Shown here: in pieces, positions 7,546-15,974 of the stretch
Layout of the letters: each line of letters opens with the position of its first letter
Numbering within the stretch: position 1 is the stretch's first letter
From: NVTR01 sp036480115
GTDB lineage: Bacteria; Pseudomonadota; Alphaproteobacteria; Rhodobacterales; Rhodobacteraceae
Assembly (NCBI GenBank): GCA_965224795.1
Contig: CBDDAE010000002.1
Coordinates: 496,001-560,000 of the forward strand
Reading direction: 5' to 3'
Length of the DNA: 64,000 nucleotides
Program-made: the position numbers and the translations under genes
The notes under the pieces: generated by a model
What the model saw: only the letters and a program-made list of their open reading frames with translations
Told to the model about the DNA's origin: nothing
Database searches by the model: none

Positions 7546-8808
7546 TCAGCTGGCGCTTTTGCCTTCCTTCAATTCATCCGAATGGATCATCAACGGCGCG
7601 GCATCTGAATTTACCGCCTCTTCGTTGACGACAACTTCCTTTACGCTGTCCAGCCCGGGCAAATCAAACATGACATCCAACAGAATGTCTTCCATGATTG
7701 AGCGTAGGCCGCGCGCACCGGTTTTGCGCTTGATAGCACGTTTAGCAATTGCGCGCAGGGCATCATCGGTGAATTTTAGCTGGGTTTCTTCCAGACCGAA
7801 TAGGCGCTCATATTGCTTAACAAGTGCATTTTTTGGCTGGGTTAAAATAGTTACAAGCGCATCCTCATCCAGATCACGCAAAGTGGCTATCACCGGCAGA
7901 CGGCCAACAAATTCGGGGATTAACCCAAATTTTAGCAGGTCCTCTGGTTCAAGCTCGGTGAAAACTTCGCCAACGCCGCGATCTTCGTTATCTTTAACAT
8001 CGGCACCAAATCCAATAGCGGAGCCTTTGCCACGTTGCGAAATAATCTTTTCCAGTCCCGCAAAAGCACCGCCGCAGATGAATAGAATATTGGTTGTGTC
8101 AACTTGCAGGAATTCCTGTTGCGGATGTTTACGGCCGCCTTGGGGCGGCACAGATGCAACCGTACCTTCCATGATCTTCAACAGTGCCTGTTGCACCCCT
8201 TCGCCCGACACATCGCGGGTAATCGACGGGTTGTCAGATTTGCGGGTGATTTTATCAACTTCATCAATGTAAACGATGCCGCGCTGCGCCCGTTCAACAT
8301 TATATTCGCTGGCTTGTAGCAATTTCAGGATGATGTTTTCCACATCTTCGCCCACATAACCGGCTTCGGTCAAGGTGGTGGCATCTGCCATCGTGAACGG
8401 CACATCAATGATACGCGCCAATGTTTGGGCTAGCAGGGTTTTGCCGCAACCTGTGGGGCCAATCAGCAGTATATTAGACTTGGCAAGTTCAATATCGCCG
8501 GTTTTATCGGCATGGTTCAGACGTTTGTAGTGGTTGTGAACGGCCACCGACAATACCCGTTTGGCGTGTGACTGACCAATGACATAATCATCCAAAACAT
8601 CGCAGATTTCTTTGGGCGTTGGCACGCCTTCTCCGGATTTCAGCCCAGATGTTTTGGTCTCTTCGCGAATAATATCCATGCAAAGTTCGACGCATTCATC
8701 ACAGATGAACACCGTCGGGCCGGCAATAAGTTTACGAACTTCGTGCTGACTCTTGCCACAAAACGAACAATAAAGCGTATTTTTGCTATCACCAGAGTTG
8801 TTTGCCAT
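7546..8808 (-). CDS. clpX: ATP-dependent Clp protease ATP-binding subunit ClpX
   Basis: ClpX unfolds substrates and feeds them to ClpP. The 420-residue protein has the N-terminal zinc-binding domain (Cys14, Cys17, Cys36, Cys39), Walker A GPTGCGKT (residues 117-124), pore loop GYVG, Walker B VYIDEVDKI, the IGFGADV loop used to contact ClpP, and the C-terminal AAA+ D2 domain (RAIAKRAIKRKTGARGLRSI). It lies 160 bases downstream of clpP on the same strand, so an independent promoter in that gap is possible. Length is standard. Confidence 0.98.
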   Translation of the reverse strand: MANNSGDSKNTLYCSFCGKSQHEVRKLIAGPTVFICDECVELCMDIIREETKTSGLKSGEGVPTPKEICDVLDDYVIGQSHAKRVLSVAVHNHYKRLNHADKTGDIELAKSNILLIGPTGCGKTLLAQTLARIIDVPFTMADATTLTEAGYVGEDVENIILKLLQASEYNVERAQRGIVYIDEVDKITRKSDNPSITRDVSGEGVQQALLKIMEGTVASVPPQGGRKHPQQEFLQVDTTNILFICGGAFAGLEKIISQRGKGSAIGFGADVKDNEDRGVGEVFTELEPEDLLKFGLIPEFVGRLPVIATLRDLDEDALVTILTQPKNALVKQYERLFGLEETQLKFTDDALRAIAKRAIKRKTGARGLRSIMEDILLDVMFDLPGLDSVKEVVVNEEAVNSDAAPLMIHSDELKEGKSAS

Positions 8809-8968
8809 TCATAATCCCTAAGGCCTTAGCCCAGTCTTATTTCACCAAAAACAGTACCACTGAATCTGTAATCCCGTGGTTACTTTCGTCCAAAGTCTAA
8901 TTCAGCCCAGAATCCGGCACAACGCCAAAATGACAATTGGCCCTTAAACACCCCGGGAAGTGACCTAA

Positions 8969-9601
8969 TCAGTCGTCTTCACCGTCGACTTTTGCGCGAT
9001 ATTCAACAATCTCATCAATCAAGCCCCATTCTTTGGCCTCTTCCGGCGACATAAAATTGTCACGTTCCAACGCAGCTTCGACCGATTTTAGCTTTTGTCC
9101 GGTGTGTTTTACGTAGATTTCGTTCAACCGGTCCTTCAGTTTCTGGGTTTCCTGAGCGTGGATCATGATATCCGTCGCCTGCCCCTGATACCCGCCAGAA
9201 GGCTGGTGGACCATAAAGCGGCTGTTGGGTAGTGAATAACGCATACCCTTTTCGCCCGCCGCCATCAAAAGTGACCCCATAGATGCCGCCTGGCCGATGC
9301 AAACGGTTGAAATCTTTGGCCGAATATATTGCATGGTGTCATAAATCGACAAGCCACTGGTCACCACGCCACCGGGGCTGTTGATGTACATGGCGATTTC
9401 TTTATTTGGATTTTCAGCTTCCAGATACAGCAGCTGTGCCACGATAACCGTCGCCATTTCATCATGGACAGGGCCCGATATGAAAACGATGCGTTCTTTC
9501 AGCAGGCGCGAAAAAATATCATAGCGGATTGAACCGCGGGATGTTGTTTCTTCGACTGTTGGGATGATGAAATTCGTGTGTGGTGAATATTGGTCTCTCA
9601 T
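8969..9601 (-). CDS. clpP: ATP-dependent Clp protease proteolytic subunit ClpP
   Basis: ClpP (210 residues) is the serine protease chamber that works with ClpX. The catalytic triad is visible as Ser107 in GQAASMGS, His132 in FMVHQPSGG and Asp181 in ALERDNFMSPEEA. The N-terminal FIIPTVEETTSRGSIRYDIF segment, which lines the axial pore after processing, is present. clpX follows downstream. A heat-shock-type promoter candidate is noted in the 135-base upstream gap. Confidence 0.98.
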   Translation of the reverse strand: MRDQYSPHTNFIIPTVEETTSRGSIRYDIFSRLLKERIVFISGPVHDEMATVIVAQLLYLEAENPNKEIAMYINSPGGVVTSGLSIYDTMQYIRPKISTVCIGQAASMGSLLMAAGEKGMRYSLPNSRFMVHQPSGGYQGQATDIMIHAQETQKLKDRLNEIYVKHTGQKLKSVEAALERDNFMSPEEAKEWGLIDEIVEYRAKVDGEDD

Positions 9602-9658
9602 GTCCGTCCTTCAGGCTGCTGGAAAAGAGTTAGCGGATAAGTACTTACAGAAGTCTTA

Positions 9659-9682
9659 GTATCGCGGCCGCGAGGCTTCAAG
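9659..9682 (-). promoter_or_regulatory. Candidate RpoH-type promoter for clpP
   Basis: Read on the minus strand, CTTGAA (9682-9677) is followed after 12 bases by CGATAC (9664-9659). This resembles the sigma-32 pattern (CTTGAA ... CCCATNT-like) used for chaperone and protease genes, and clpP is a classic RpoH target. The spacing and -10 match are only approximate. Confidence 0.35.
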
Positions 9683-9736
9683 GGCGGGTGTGCAAATGTC
9701 GGAAATATCTGTTGAATTTGAGGCAAGATTAGCCCT

Positions 9737-10789
9737 TTAGGCGTCAGCCTTATCAATATTTTCGGCTCTGTTATATCTGAGCGACGACCAAACCGCGCCG
9801 CCTATAAACGTCGCCCCGATCAAACCGGTCACCAGTTCCGGGATATGCCACAGGGTCTGGGCGAACATGATTATCGCCAGCACAAGTATGGAATAAAACG
9901 CCCCGTGTTCCACGTAACGTAAATGCGCAAGCGTTTGTTTTTCCACCAGCATTATGGTCATGGAACGCACATACATCGCCCCGATCCCCAGCCCGATGGC
10001 GATCAGAAAAAAGTTCTGCGTCAGCGCGAACGCCCCAATCACGCCGTCAAAGGAAAAACTGGCGTCCAGCACCTCCAGATACAGGAACGCCCCAAGGCCC
10101 CCAATCTGCGCCGCATTTGCCACTTCTTTTTCTTTATCAAGCAGTTGGCCCAGTATCTCGACCCCGGTAAAGGCGATCAACCCCAGCAGGGCGGCAAACA
10201 GAAACTCGCCCATCTCATGGGCCGGTAGCGCCGTGGTAACGGCCAGAACCGCGATCAAAACCATGGTGATTTGTAAGCCGCGAATGCTGGCGCAACGGCG
10301 CAGCTGAACCTCTAAGGCCTTGATCCAATCCACTTCTTTGCCTTCATCAATGAAATAGGTAAGGGCCACCATCATCAGGAAAGCCCCGCCAAAACCGGCA
10401 ATCGACACCTGTGCACCTTCGATGATGCGAGCGTATTCCTGGGGGTTGCTAATGGCCAGTTGCAGCGCGTCCAATGGACCCAGCTTGGCGGCCAGCGCGA
10501 CCACCAGCAGAGGGAACAAAATGCGCATGCCAAACACCGCGATCAGGATGCCCCATGTCAGGAAACGGCGCTGCCAGACCGGGGCCATGGTCTTTAAAAT
10601 CTTAGCGTTTACAATGGCATTGTCGAAACTTAGCGATATTTCAAGGATCGCCAGAACCGAGCCGATCAGCAAAAAACCAAGCGCGCCGGCGAAGGTGCCA
10701 GTTGTGCTCCAGCCCAGCCAGAAGGCCAGAACCAAGCCAATAAATGTCACGATAAACGACCAGCGAAAATGTTTTAAAGTGCTGCTCAT
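9737..10789 (-). CDS. DUF475 / TerC-like integral membrane protein
   Basis: The 350-residue protein is almost entirely membrane-spanning, with about nine hydrophobic segments. The motif EISLSFDNAIVNAKIL matches the acidic DNA motif of TerC-type and DUF475 proteins, which are linked to metal-ion export; a second conserved acid patch is VLDASFSFDGVIGAFALTQN. A longer soluble loop (DEGKEVDWIKALEVQLRRC) lies mid-protein. Substrate is unknown; manganese or calcium export is only a family-based guess. It is monocistronic. Two AT-rich TTTAAAC repeats lie about 90-137 bases upstream of its start. Confidence 0.88.
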   Translation of the reverse strand: MSSTLKHFRWSFIVTFIGLVLAFWLGWSTTGTFAGALGFLLIGSVLAILEISLSFDNAIVNAKILKTMAPVWQRRFLTWGILIAVFGMRILFPLLVVALAAKLGPLDALQLAISNPQEYARIIEGAQVSIAGFGGAFLMMVALTYFIDEGKEVDWIKALEVQLRRCASIRGLQITMVLIAVLAVTTALPAHEMGEFLFAALLGLIAFTGVEILGQLLDKEKEVANAAQIGGLGAFLYLEVLDASFSFDGVIGAFALTQNFFLIAIGLGIGAMYVRSMTIMLVEKQTLAHLRYVEHGAFYSILVLAIIMFAQTLWHIPELVTGLIGATFIGGAVWSSLRYNRAENIDKADA

Positions 10790-10878
10790 ATCCCGCGGCG
10801 CTGTCCCTGTTTGGCTGGTCTGAAACAGATAGCGCGGCTGGGCGGGGGCTTCAAGGTGGGGGTGGATTTGGTGAATTC

Positions 10879-10926
10879 TTTAAACTGTTTAATGGTTTTG
10901 GGGGCAGTTGTTTAAACTCTTTAAAC
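10879..10926. promoter_or_regulatory. Paired TTTAAAC-rich sites upstream of DUF475 gene
   Basis: TTTAAACTGTTTAA (10879-10892) and TTTAAACTCTTTAAAC (10911-10926) are two related AT-rich elements 32 bases apart, about three helical turns. The second includes the palindrome GTTTAAAC. They stand out from the surrounding GC-rich DNA and lie upstream of the DUF475 gene. They could be an operator pair or simply promoter AT-rich DNA. Confidence 0.4.
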
Positions 10927-11076
10927 CGCGGAATGGGTCAGGATGTGTGACCCGAAAGGCGGAATTTTGGCGACGGTTTTCGAGTGGCGAATATCCGGCG
11001 TGAAAAATTGTTGGGGATTTTCATTTATGCGGATTTCGGCGGTGGCGGGTTGAAACCCGCCCTACATGTTTCGCAC

Positions 11077-11236
11077 AACATCAGGGCAGTGCCCGGGCCG
11101 AGGGGGTGAGCGGCGTCTTGGAAACTGTCCGGGGGAGTTCGAGCCGTCTTGGAAACTGTCCGGGGGACAGTTTCAGGCGAGAACGGGCGGAGCCCTCAAG
11201 TTCAAACGGGCGGAGCCCCGGGGGCGTGAAGCGCGT
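11077..11236. repeat. Dispersed GC-rich repeat, copy A, with internal direct repeats
   Basis: The left end (GGGCAGTGCCCGGGCCGAGGGG) is a diverged copy of the framework also seen at 11262, 25485, 26227 and 29371. Inside it the 23-mer CGTCTTGGAAACTGTCCG+GGGGA occurs at 11114-11136 and 11145-11167 (period 31). The second copy runs into an inverted repeat GAAACTGTCC / GGACAGTTTC (11152-11174). ACGGGCGGAGCCC also appears twice (about 11182 and 11207). Confidence 0.65.
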
Positions 11237-11261
11237 CGGGACGGCAGTGTGACGCAAAACA

Positions 11262-11349
11262 TCAGTGGAGTGCCCGGACCTCGGGGTGGGCGTGTAGCGC
11301 CCTCCCCGTGGGGGAGGTCCGGGCGCTGCCCGTGCGGTGCACGGGCGGT
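11262..11349. repeat. Dispersed GC-rich repeat, copy B
   Basis: Architecture: GAGTGCCCGGACC, TCGGGGTGGGCG, AGCGCCCTCCCCGTGGGGGA, GGTCCGGGCGCTGCCCGTG, then a short palindromic tail GTGCGGTGCAC. The outer parts are complementary (GCCCGGACC with GGTCCGGGC), and CCTCCCC-GT-GGGGGAGG is a nested hairpin, so the element could fold into a branched stem. Same framework as copies C, D and E. Confidence 0.75.
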
Positions 11350-11397
11350 TTGTGGGTAAGGGATGGGGTCTTTCAAGATTCAGTGGACAAGGTGCAT

Positions 11398-11417
11398 GGT
11401 GGGCAGAATAGCCCACC
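11398..11417. repeat. GGTGGGC/GCCCACC hairpin
   Basis: GGTGGGC (11398-11404) and GCCCACC (11411-11417) form a 7-base-pair stem with a 6-base loop. It lies 27 bases beyond the 3' end of the DUF4238 pseudogene. It resembles one arm of the composite element at 29281-29349. Confidence 0.55.
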
Positions 11418-11443
11418 CAACGATTGCTACGTTTGTAACATTG

Positions 11444-12310
11444 CTATTTCACCAACGAATTCAACAAATCATTGGAATGCGATATTAATCCGCGGCAAGC
11501 CGTAGCCGCAAATTCGTTGATTTCGCGCATCTGCTCTCTTCCGATTTCATTAAGAACGGGAATTTTTTCGACAGGGTCACGCAACAGCACAGCAGCGTGC
11601 TTTGGAGTGATCGGCAACCACACTTCAGCATCTGGATTGTTTAGCCCATTGGAACCGCCATTTCCAATCCGATAAACTGGTAGACTCGCAAGAACGAATG
11701 AATGGCGAGCGTCCGTGGCTTACTGCCCATTTAAGATCAAATTCCTGCAGTACATTCGAAATCTTTGGAGACGAGTGCATGATCGTTCGAACTCGAACAT
11801 TGCGTCCCTCAATTTTTAGTGCTTTGGAGTCATTGTTCTTGCGTAGCAGGCCATCCAATTCGCCATCGGGATCGCCCGCTTCCACAACCTTTTCAATGGT
11901 CTCACCAATTAGTTTCCGTCCTTCTTCCTCGTCATCAAACGCCTTAGAGAATTCCCCGTTTCGTTTCAGAAGTTGCCATACAACAAAACGAAAATTCGCT
12001 AAATCATTACCTTTTACTTGTGGAATTTTTGTATCATTAAATATCCGAACAGCTTCATTTAAGAAATCACCTAAGAAATCGTCTATCTTGCCGAAATGTT
12101 CTCGTTCAACACGGTCTGAGGGTCGATCTTCCTCATGAATCGTGTAATAATCTCGCCTCTGAAACGTCGACTCGATGTTTCTTATTTCAGGTTCTATGAA
12201 GCAGCCGTCTGAACCACGCTCTGTGAACCAAACACGTTCCTTTTCAAAACAAAACTGTCGTTGAAGCGCTTTGGGAACGAGATGATGCTTTTTGGACCGT
12301 TTTGTGCCAT
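11444..12310 (-). pseudogene. DUF4238 protein gene broken by two frameshifts
   Basis: A DUF4238 protein of about 288 residues can be rebuilt on the minus strand but not in one frame. Signature parts are KKHHLVPKALQRQFCFEKE (the family's H-x-V-P-x start), IESTFQRRDYYTI, FVVWQLLKRNGEF, and the C-terminal VWLPITPKHAAVLL. The first break lies just after ATG at 12310: ATGGCACAAAACGGTCC needs one more base to read into KKHHL. The second is at 11696-11703, where GAATGAAT is a tandem 4-base duplication; removing one copy joins HGRSPF to VLASLPVYRIGNGG. Downstream the frame runs to TAG at 11444-11446. DUF4238 proteins have no established activity and are often found in accessory islands. Base composition is AT-richer than neighbours. 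Sequencing error could explain one break but less easily both. Confidence 0.8.
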
Positions 12311-12353
12311 AACCTATTCCTGGCCACGCCGTGGGCGCGCCCGTTTTTCACTC

Positions 12354-12393
12354 AAAACGCTCCACTGGAGCGTTTTGCCCCGGCTAAGCCGGG
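12354..12393 (-). terminator. Double hairpin after thyX
   Basis: On the minus strand, CCCGGCT-T-AGCCGGG spans the thyX stop codon, and 2 bases further AAAACGCTCC-AGT-GGAGCGTTTT (12376-12354) forms a 10-base-pair stem ending in a short T run. This looks like an intrinsic terminator for thyX and would also separate it from the DUF4238 pseudogene. Confidence 0.6.
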
Positions 12394-13313
12394 TCGTTCA
12401 AAACCCCCTCAAACTCCCGCCATTCGCCCTTACTCATCCCACTCGTCTCCTGCGTCACCTTTTCCCCCTTTACCATACGGCGCACGCAGTCCAGCGCCTG
12501 CGCTGACAGCGTTTCACCACCCATGCGGTAATCTTCAAACGCGCCGTAGGCCGCGGGCACCCAGTCGGCGACCACCTTCGCAATTGCATCCGCATAAACG
12601 CGGATTTCGTATTGGGCGTGGGCGTCGGCGCGCAGGCGCAGAAAATGGAACAGGTTGTGCAAATCGACCTTCCAGTACCATTGGGTGTAGATATTTGACG
12701 GCAGGTTCATGCGGGCCAGTTCGCGCGCCAAGCCTTGTTTTTCAGCCCCCTCCGGCGTTTGGGTGCCGATCATTTCGGCGTAGTGGTCATAACATTGCGC
12801 CGCGTCGGATTTCAGGATGTCCAGTACGCGGGCGCTTTCATCCGGCGTTAACGCCTCACCCCGGCCCTGATTATTGATCACCGATTGCGCCGCCAGTTGT
12901 TCGGGCGCGGGCATGTAAAATTCACGGTCCAGTATCGAATACCGGGCCGAATATTCATTCACATTGGCAGTGCGGTGCCGGATCCACTGGCGCGCCACAA
13001 ACACCGGCAGTTTGACATGCAGTTTGACTTCGCACATTTCAAACGGCGTGGAATGCCAGTGGCGCATCAAATAGCGGATCAGCCCGGCGTCGTTTTGCAC
13101 CGATTTGGTGCCCTTGCCGTAGGAAACGCGGGCGGCCTGACAGATCGCGGCGTCATCGCCCATGTAGTCAATCACCCGGATAAAGCCGTGATCCAGCACG
13201 TCGTGGGCTTTGTACAGGTGGCTTTCCATGCCCTCAGATACCGCGCGCAGGGTGGGGCGCGGGTTGGCGCGAAGGTCTTTGATCTCGGCCAGTTGGTCGG
13301 GCGATAGTGGCAT
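12384..13313 (-). CDS. thyX: FAD-dependent thymidylate synthase ThyX
   Basis: ThyX makes dTMP from dUMP with FAD, NADPH and methylene-tetrahydrofolate. The 309-residue protein has the ThyX motif RHR (residues 112-114) followed by seven residues and Ser122 (RHRTANVNEYSARYS), the upstream HSTPFEMCEVKLHVKLPVFVARQW and the C-terminal HFLRLRADAHAQYEIRVYA. Length is in the family range. The gene stands alone; the stop codon lies in a strong palindrome. No ThyA homologue is visible in the window. Confidence 0.97.
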   Translation of the reverse strand: MPLSPDQLAEIKDLRANPRPTLRAVSEGMESHLYKAHDVLDHGFIRVIDYMGDDAAICQAARVSYGKGTKSVQNDAGLIRYLMRHWHSTPFEMCEVKLHVKLPVFVARQWIRHRTANVNEYSARYSILDREFYMPAPEQLAAQSVINNQGRGEALTPDESARVLDILKSDAAQCYDHYAEMIGTQTPEGAEKQGLARELARMNLPSNIYTQWYWKVDLHNLFHFLRLRADAHAQYEIRVYADAIAKVVADWVPAAYGAFEDYRMGGETLSAQALDCVRRMVKGEKVTQETSGMSKGEWREFEGVLNDPA

Positions 13314-13510
13314 GGGCGAATCCTTTGGCTGGTCTGCAAGTCAGAACATACTATATCTATGGGGTCGAATTGTAAGCACCGCTGCATGGGGTATTACGGG
13401 TTTTTCGCAGATTATTTGCCACCGGCTGCCCAGACGGTGGCAAACATCGTTGACACCGGTGGCTGATATGGCAAAACACGGGGGTGGCAGGGCAGTCAGG
13501 ACCAAAAAAT

Positions 13511-14809
13511 ATGACCCGTTTTAAAGTTTTTCAACGCTATGTCGGCGGCGCGATTTTAGCGCTGATGCTTTTGGCAGGCTTCACCCCCGCCGTGTCCCAA
13601 ACCCAGCCCACCCCAGCGCAGGCACAGTTTCAGGCCTATGGAAACCTGATGACCCAGGCGGCACTTGCCATCCAACAGCAAAACTGGCCAGTGGCCGTGG
13701 CGGCGGCAAAGGCGGCCTTTTCAACGGCTAACAATGATATACAACGTCTGGACGCAGCGCGCCTTGTGGCTTCAGCGCATTTTCGGGCCCGGCAATTTAG
13801 CCGCGCCGAATGGTGGCTACGTCTGGCCCTGAACAATGCCAGTGAGGGCGCGGCGGCGCAGGCCGTACACCAGGATTTTGCGCTGGTGCGTCAGGAAAAC
13901 CCGCTAAGTGTGCAGCTGAACTTTTCAGCCGCGCCAAATAACAACGTCAATAATGGTTCAAGTTCTGAATCTATTACCATCTGGAACTTGCCCTTTATCC
14001 TAAGCCCGGATGCGCTGGCCCTGTCCGGATATGAAGTTTCCGGCAGTGTTGAACTACGCTATCGGCTGGCCCAATCCGCAAATTTTGCCACCGATATCGG
14101 GTTGTTGTTGCATGCAAGGACCTATGAACTGTCAGCCGCCGCCGCGCACGCTGCCCCCGGCATCAATGGCAGCGATTATGCGTTTTCGGTCGTGGAATTA
14201 TTATTGTCCCATAGCCGCAACTACCAAAATATGACCGGACCCACGACGTTTTCAGCCAATTTGGGCCAGAACTGGTATGGTGGAAATCCCTATACTAAAT
14301 ATGCTAGGGTAACGGTGGCGCAGGACTTTCGGATATCGCCGACAACCGGGCTAAATCTGACGGTGGGGACCGAACACCAGGTTTCGCTGCTGGGTAGTCA
14401 AAGCCAGTCGGATATTCATTCAATTTCTACCGGATTAAACCATCAACTTGCCAATCGAAACCGAATTGGCGGATCTTTTCGCTGGCAAACAACAAATTCT
14501 CAGGATGCCAGTGCCGAGAACGATGCTGTGCGAATTGGGGTAAACTATGGTTTGGCCAAACCTGTGGCGGGCATGATGCTGTCGTTCAATGTCGCCGCGG
14601 AAAAGCGCGATTATGGGTTTTCAATCTATGACATCGCCGGTCGCCATGATGTAACGCTATCGGCGGGCGCTACGGCATTGTTTTCAAACATTTCCTATCT
14701 TGGATTTTCCCCGACCGTCAGCCTTGAGGCAAATCAAACCAAATCTAATGTCAGCCTGTTTAACCGCGAAACCATAGCCCTGCGTTTTGGGTTGCAATCG
14801 GTATTCTAG
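13511..14809 (+). CDS. Predicted outer-membrane beta-barrel protein with N-terminal repeat domain (SLAM-like)
   Basis: The 432-residue protein begins with a signal peptide (FQRYVGGAILALMLLAGFTPAVSQ). An alpha-helical, TPR-like segment follows at about residues 35-125 (ALAIQQQNWPVAVAAAKAAF; ARQFSRAEWWLRLALNNA). The rest alternates polar and aromatic residues as in a beta-barrel and ends in FGLQSVF, a terminal aromatic typical of outer-membrane proteins. The overall plan, helical repeats then a 14-strand-sized barrel, resembles surface-lipoprotein-assembly modifiers (DUF560). I did not find decisive motifs, so this is a structural guess. The start at MTRFKVFQ is preferred over an upstream Met at 13484 because it gives a proper signal peptide. 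Confidence 0.65.
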   Translation: MTRFKVFQRYVGGAILALMLLAGFTPAVSQTQPTPAQAQFQAYGNLMTQAALAIQQQNWPVAVAAAKAAFSTANNDIQRLDAARLVASAHFRARQFSRAEWWLRLALNNASEGAAAQAVHQDFALVRQENPLSVQLNFSAAPNNNVNNGSSSESITIWNLPFILSPDALALSGYEVSGSVELRYRLAQSANFATDIGLLLHARTYELSAAAAHAAPGINGSDYAFSVVELLLSHSRNYQNMTGPTTFSANLGQNWYGGNPYTKYARVTVAQDFRISPTTGLNLTVGTEHQVSLLGSQSQSDIHSISTGLNHQLANRNRIGGSFRWQTTNSQDASAENDAVRIGVNYGLAKPVAGMMLSFNVAAEKRDYGFSIYDIAGRHDVTLSAGATALFSNISYLGFSPTVSLEANQTKSNVSLFNRETIALRFGLQSVF

Positions 14810-14879
14810 CTGGCTTTAGTCGCCCCCTTGCACTGTGGGCCTGGGTCGGGTCTGATAGCTTAAACAAAGGAGAATACCC

Positions 14880-15308
14880 ATGAAAATTCGCTATCTGCAT
14901 ACTATGATCCGGGTGCGTGATCTTGAAAAAACCATCGCGTTCTTTGAACTGTTGGGGCTGAAGGAAACTAGGCGGCATGACAGTGAAGGCGGGCGATTCA
15001 CATTGGTGTTTCTGGCCCCCGAAGGCCAGGATGAATGCCCGATAGAGCTGACGTATAACTGGGATGGTGACGATGGTTTGCCATCTGACGGCCGGCATTT
15101 CGGGCATCTGGCCTATGACGTCGAAGACATTTACACCATGTGCCAACATTTGCAGGATAATGGCGTGACAATTAACCGGCCACCGCGTGACGGGCGCATG
15201 GCGTTCGTGCGTTCACCTGATAATATTTCAATTGAACTTCTGCAAATGGGGGACGCTAAACAAGCTGCAGAACCCTGGGCCAGCATGGAAAGCACCGGAC
15301 ACTGGTAA
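14880..15308 (+). CDS. gloA: Lactoylglutathione lyase (glyoxalase I)
   Basis: Glyoxalase I isomerises the methylglyoxal-glutathione hemithioacetal to S-lactoylglutathione. The 142-residue protein has the GloA pattern: YLHTMIRVRDLEKTIAFFE (His metal ligand), IELTYNWD (Glu ligand), HFGHLAYDVEDIYTMC (His ligand) and a C-terminal ISIELLQ (Glu ligand). A GGAGAA ribosome site precedes the start. It is 6 bases upstream of the SGNH hydrolase gene, so the two are probably co-transcribed. Confidence 0.93.
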   Translation: MKIRYLHTMIRVRDLEKTIAFFELLGLKETRRHDSEGGRFTLVFLAPEGQDECPIELTYNWDGDDGLPSDGRHFGHLAYDVEDIYTMCQHLQDNGVTINRPPRDGRMAFVRSPDNISIELLQMGDAKQAAEPWASMESTGHW

Positions 15309-15314
15309 ACTCCG

Positions 15315-15974
15315 ATGCGGGTTCTGGTTTACGGAGATTCTAACAGTTGGGGATTTCCACCAGATGGCAGTGGCTCGCGGTTTGATGAAAACACGCGGTG
15401 GCCTTGCGTTATGGCCAATCAGCTTGGCGTAACGCTGATCGAAGATGCCCTGCCCGGTCGCACAACAGTGCATGATGACCCGGAACTTCACGGCGCTACA
15501 ATGAATGGGCTGGCGCATTTGCCCGCCGCATTGCTGGCCCACAGCCCGATAGATCTGGTGCTGATCATGTTAGGAACCAATGATTTTAAGGCCCGGTTTG
15601 ATCCCAGTTCAGCTGGGATCGCCGGAAATGTTTGCCACCTTGTTTCCTGCATCCACAGAGTTGGTGGCGGGCCGGGCCCCTGGGACGGAGGTAAAGTGCC
15701 CGCGGTTGCGGTGATCGTCCCGCCGCCGCTTTCGGTCCAAGTGGATAGTCCCGAATTTGAACGCCGCAAAGAATGGGTTGGCGGGCGCATTGCCTCGGTC
15801 GGGTTGGCCGCAACCGTCAATGACATGTCTGAAAAACTTGATTTTGTGGTATTTGATGCCGGTGACGTGGTTACAGGTTCACAATCTGACCCAATCCATC
15901 TGGATGCAGATAGCCATATTGTGCTTGGACGTGCGCTGGCCACTTGGCTACAAAAAATAAATGAACATTCTTAG
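15315..15974 (+). CDS. SGNH/GDSL-family hydrolase
   Basis: This 219-residue protein has the SGNH esterase layout. Block I is VYGDSNSWGF (nucleophile Ser), the Gly block is LPGRTT, block III is IMLGTNDFK (Asn), and block V is DPIHLDADSH (catalytic Asp and His). No signal peptide is visible, so it is probably cytoplasmic. Substrate is unknown; relatives act on acetylated sugars, aryl esters or acyl-CoA. It follows gloA by 6 bases and its 3' end overlaps the next start by 14 bases. Confidence 0.9.
   Translation: MRVLVYGDSNSWGFPPDGSGSRFDENTRWPCVMANQLGVTLIEDALPGRTTVHDDPELHGATMNGLAHLPAALLAHSPIDLVLIMLGTNDFKARFDPSSAGIAGNVCHLVSCIHRVGGGPGPWDGGKVPAVAVIVPPPLSVQVDSPEFERRKEWVGGRIASVGLAATVNDMSEKLDFVVFDAGDVVTGSQSDPIHLDADSHIVLGRALATWLQKINEHS

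Larger units (their letters stand above)
10790..11443. other. Repeat-rich 654-base intergenic region
   Basis: This stretch holds no convincing gene. From left to right it has paired TTTAAAC-rich sites (10879-10926), a short hairpin (11044-11061), a GC-rich repeat copy with internal direct repeats (11077-11236), a second GC-rich repeat copy (11262-11349) and a hairpin at 11398-11417. Open frames across the GC-rich part on both strands are low-complexity (Gly/Arg/Pro) and lack ribosome sites and family features. Confidence 0.7.

Noticed and set aside
11066..11359. A 97-residue open frame across the GC-rich repeats
   Set aside because: Composition is Gly/Arg/Pro-rich, it follows the repeat sequence exactly, has no ribosome site, and overlapping frames on the other strand look the same. 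It is a by-product of high GC.
12302..12877. A 191-residue open frame antisense to thyX
   Set aside because: It is opposite a well-supported ThyX gene and is Pro/Arg-rich, as expected for an antisense frame in GC-rich DNA.
13340..13375. CATACTATATCTATGGGG upstream of thyX as an NrdR box
   Set aside because: Only the central ATAT part fits the NrdR consensus, and the flanks are not symmetrical.
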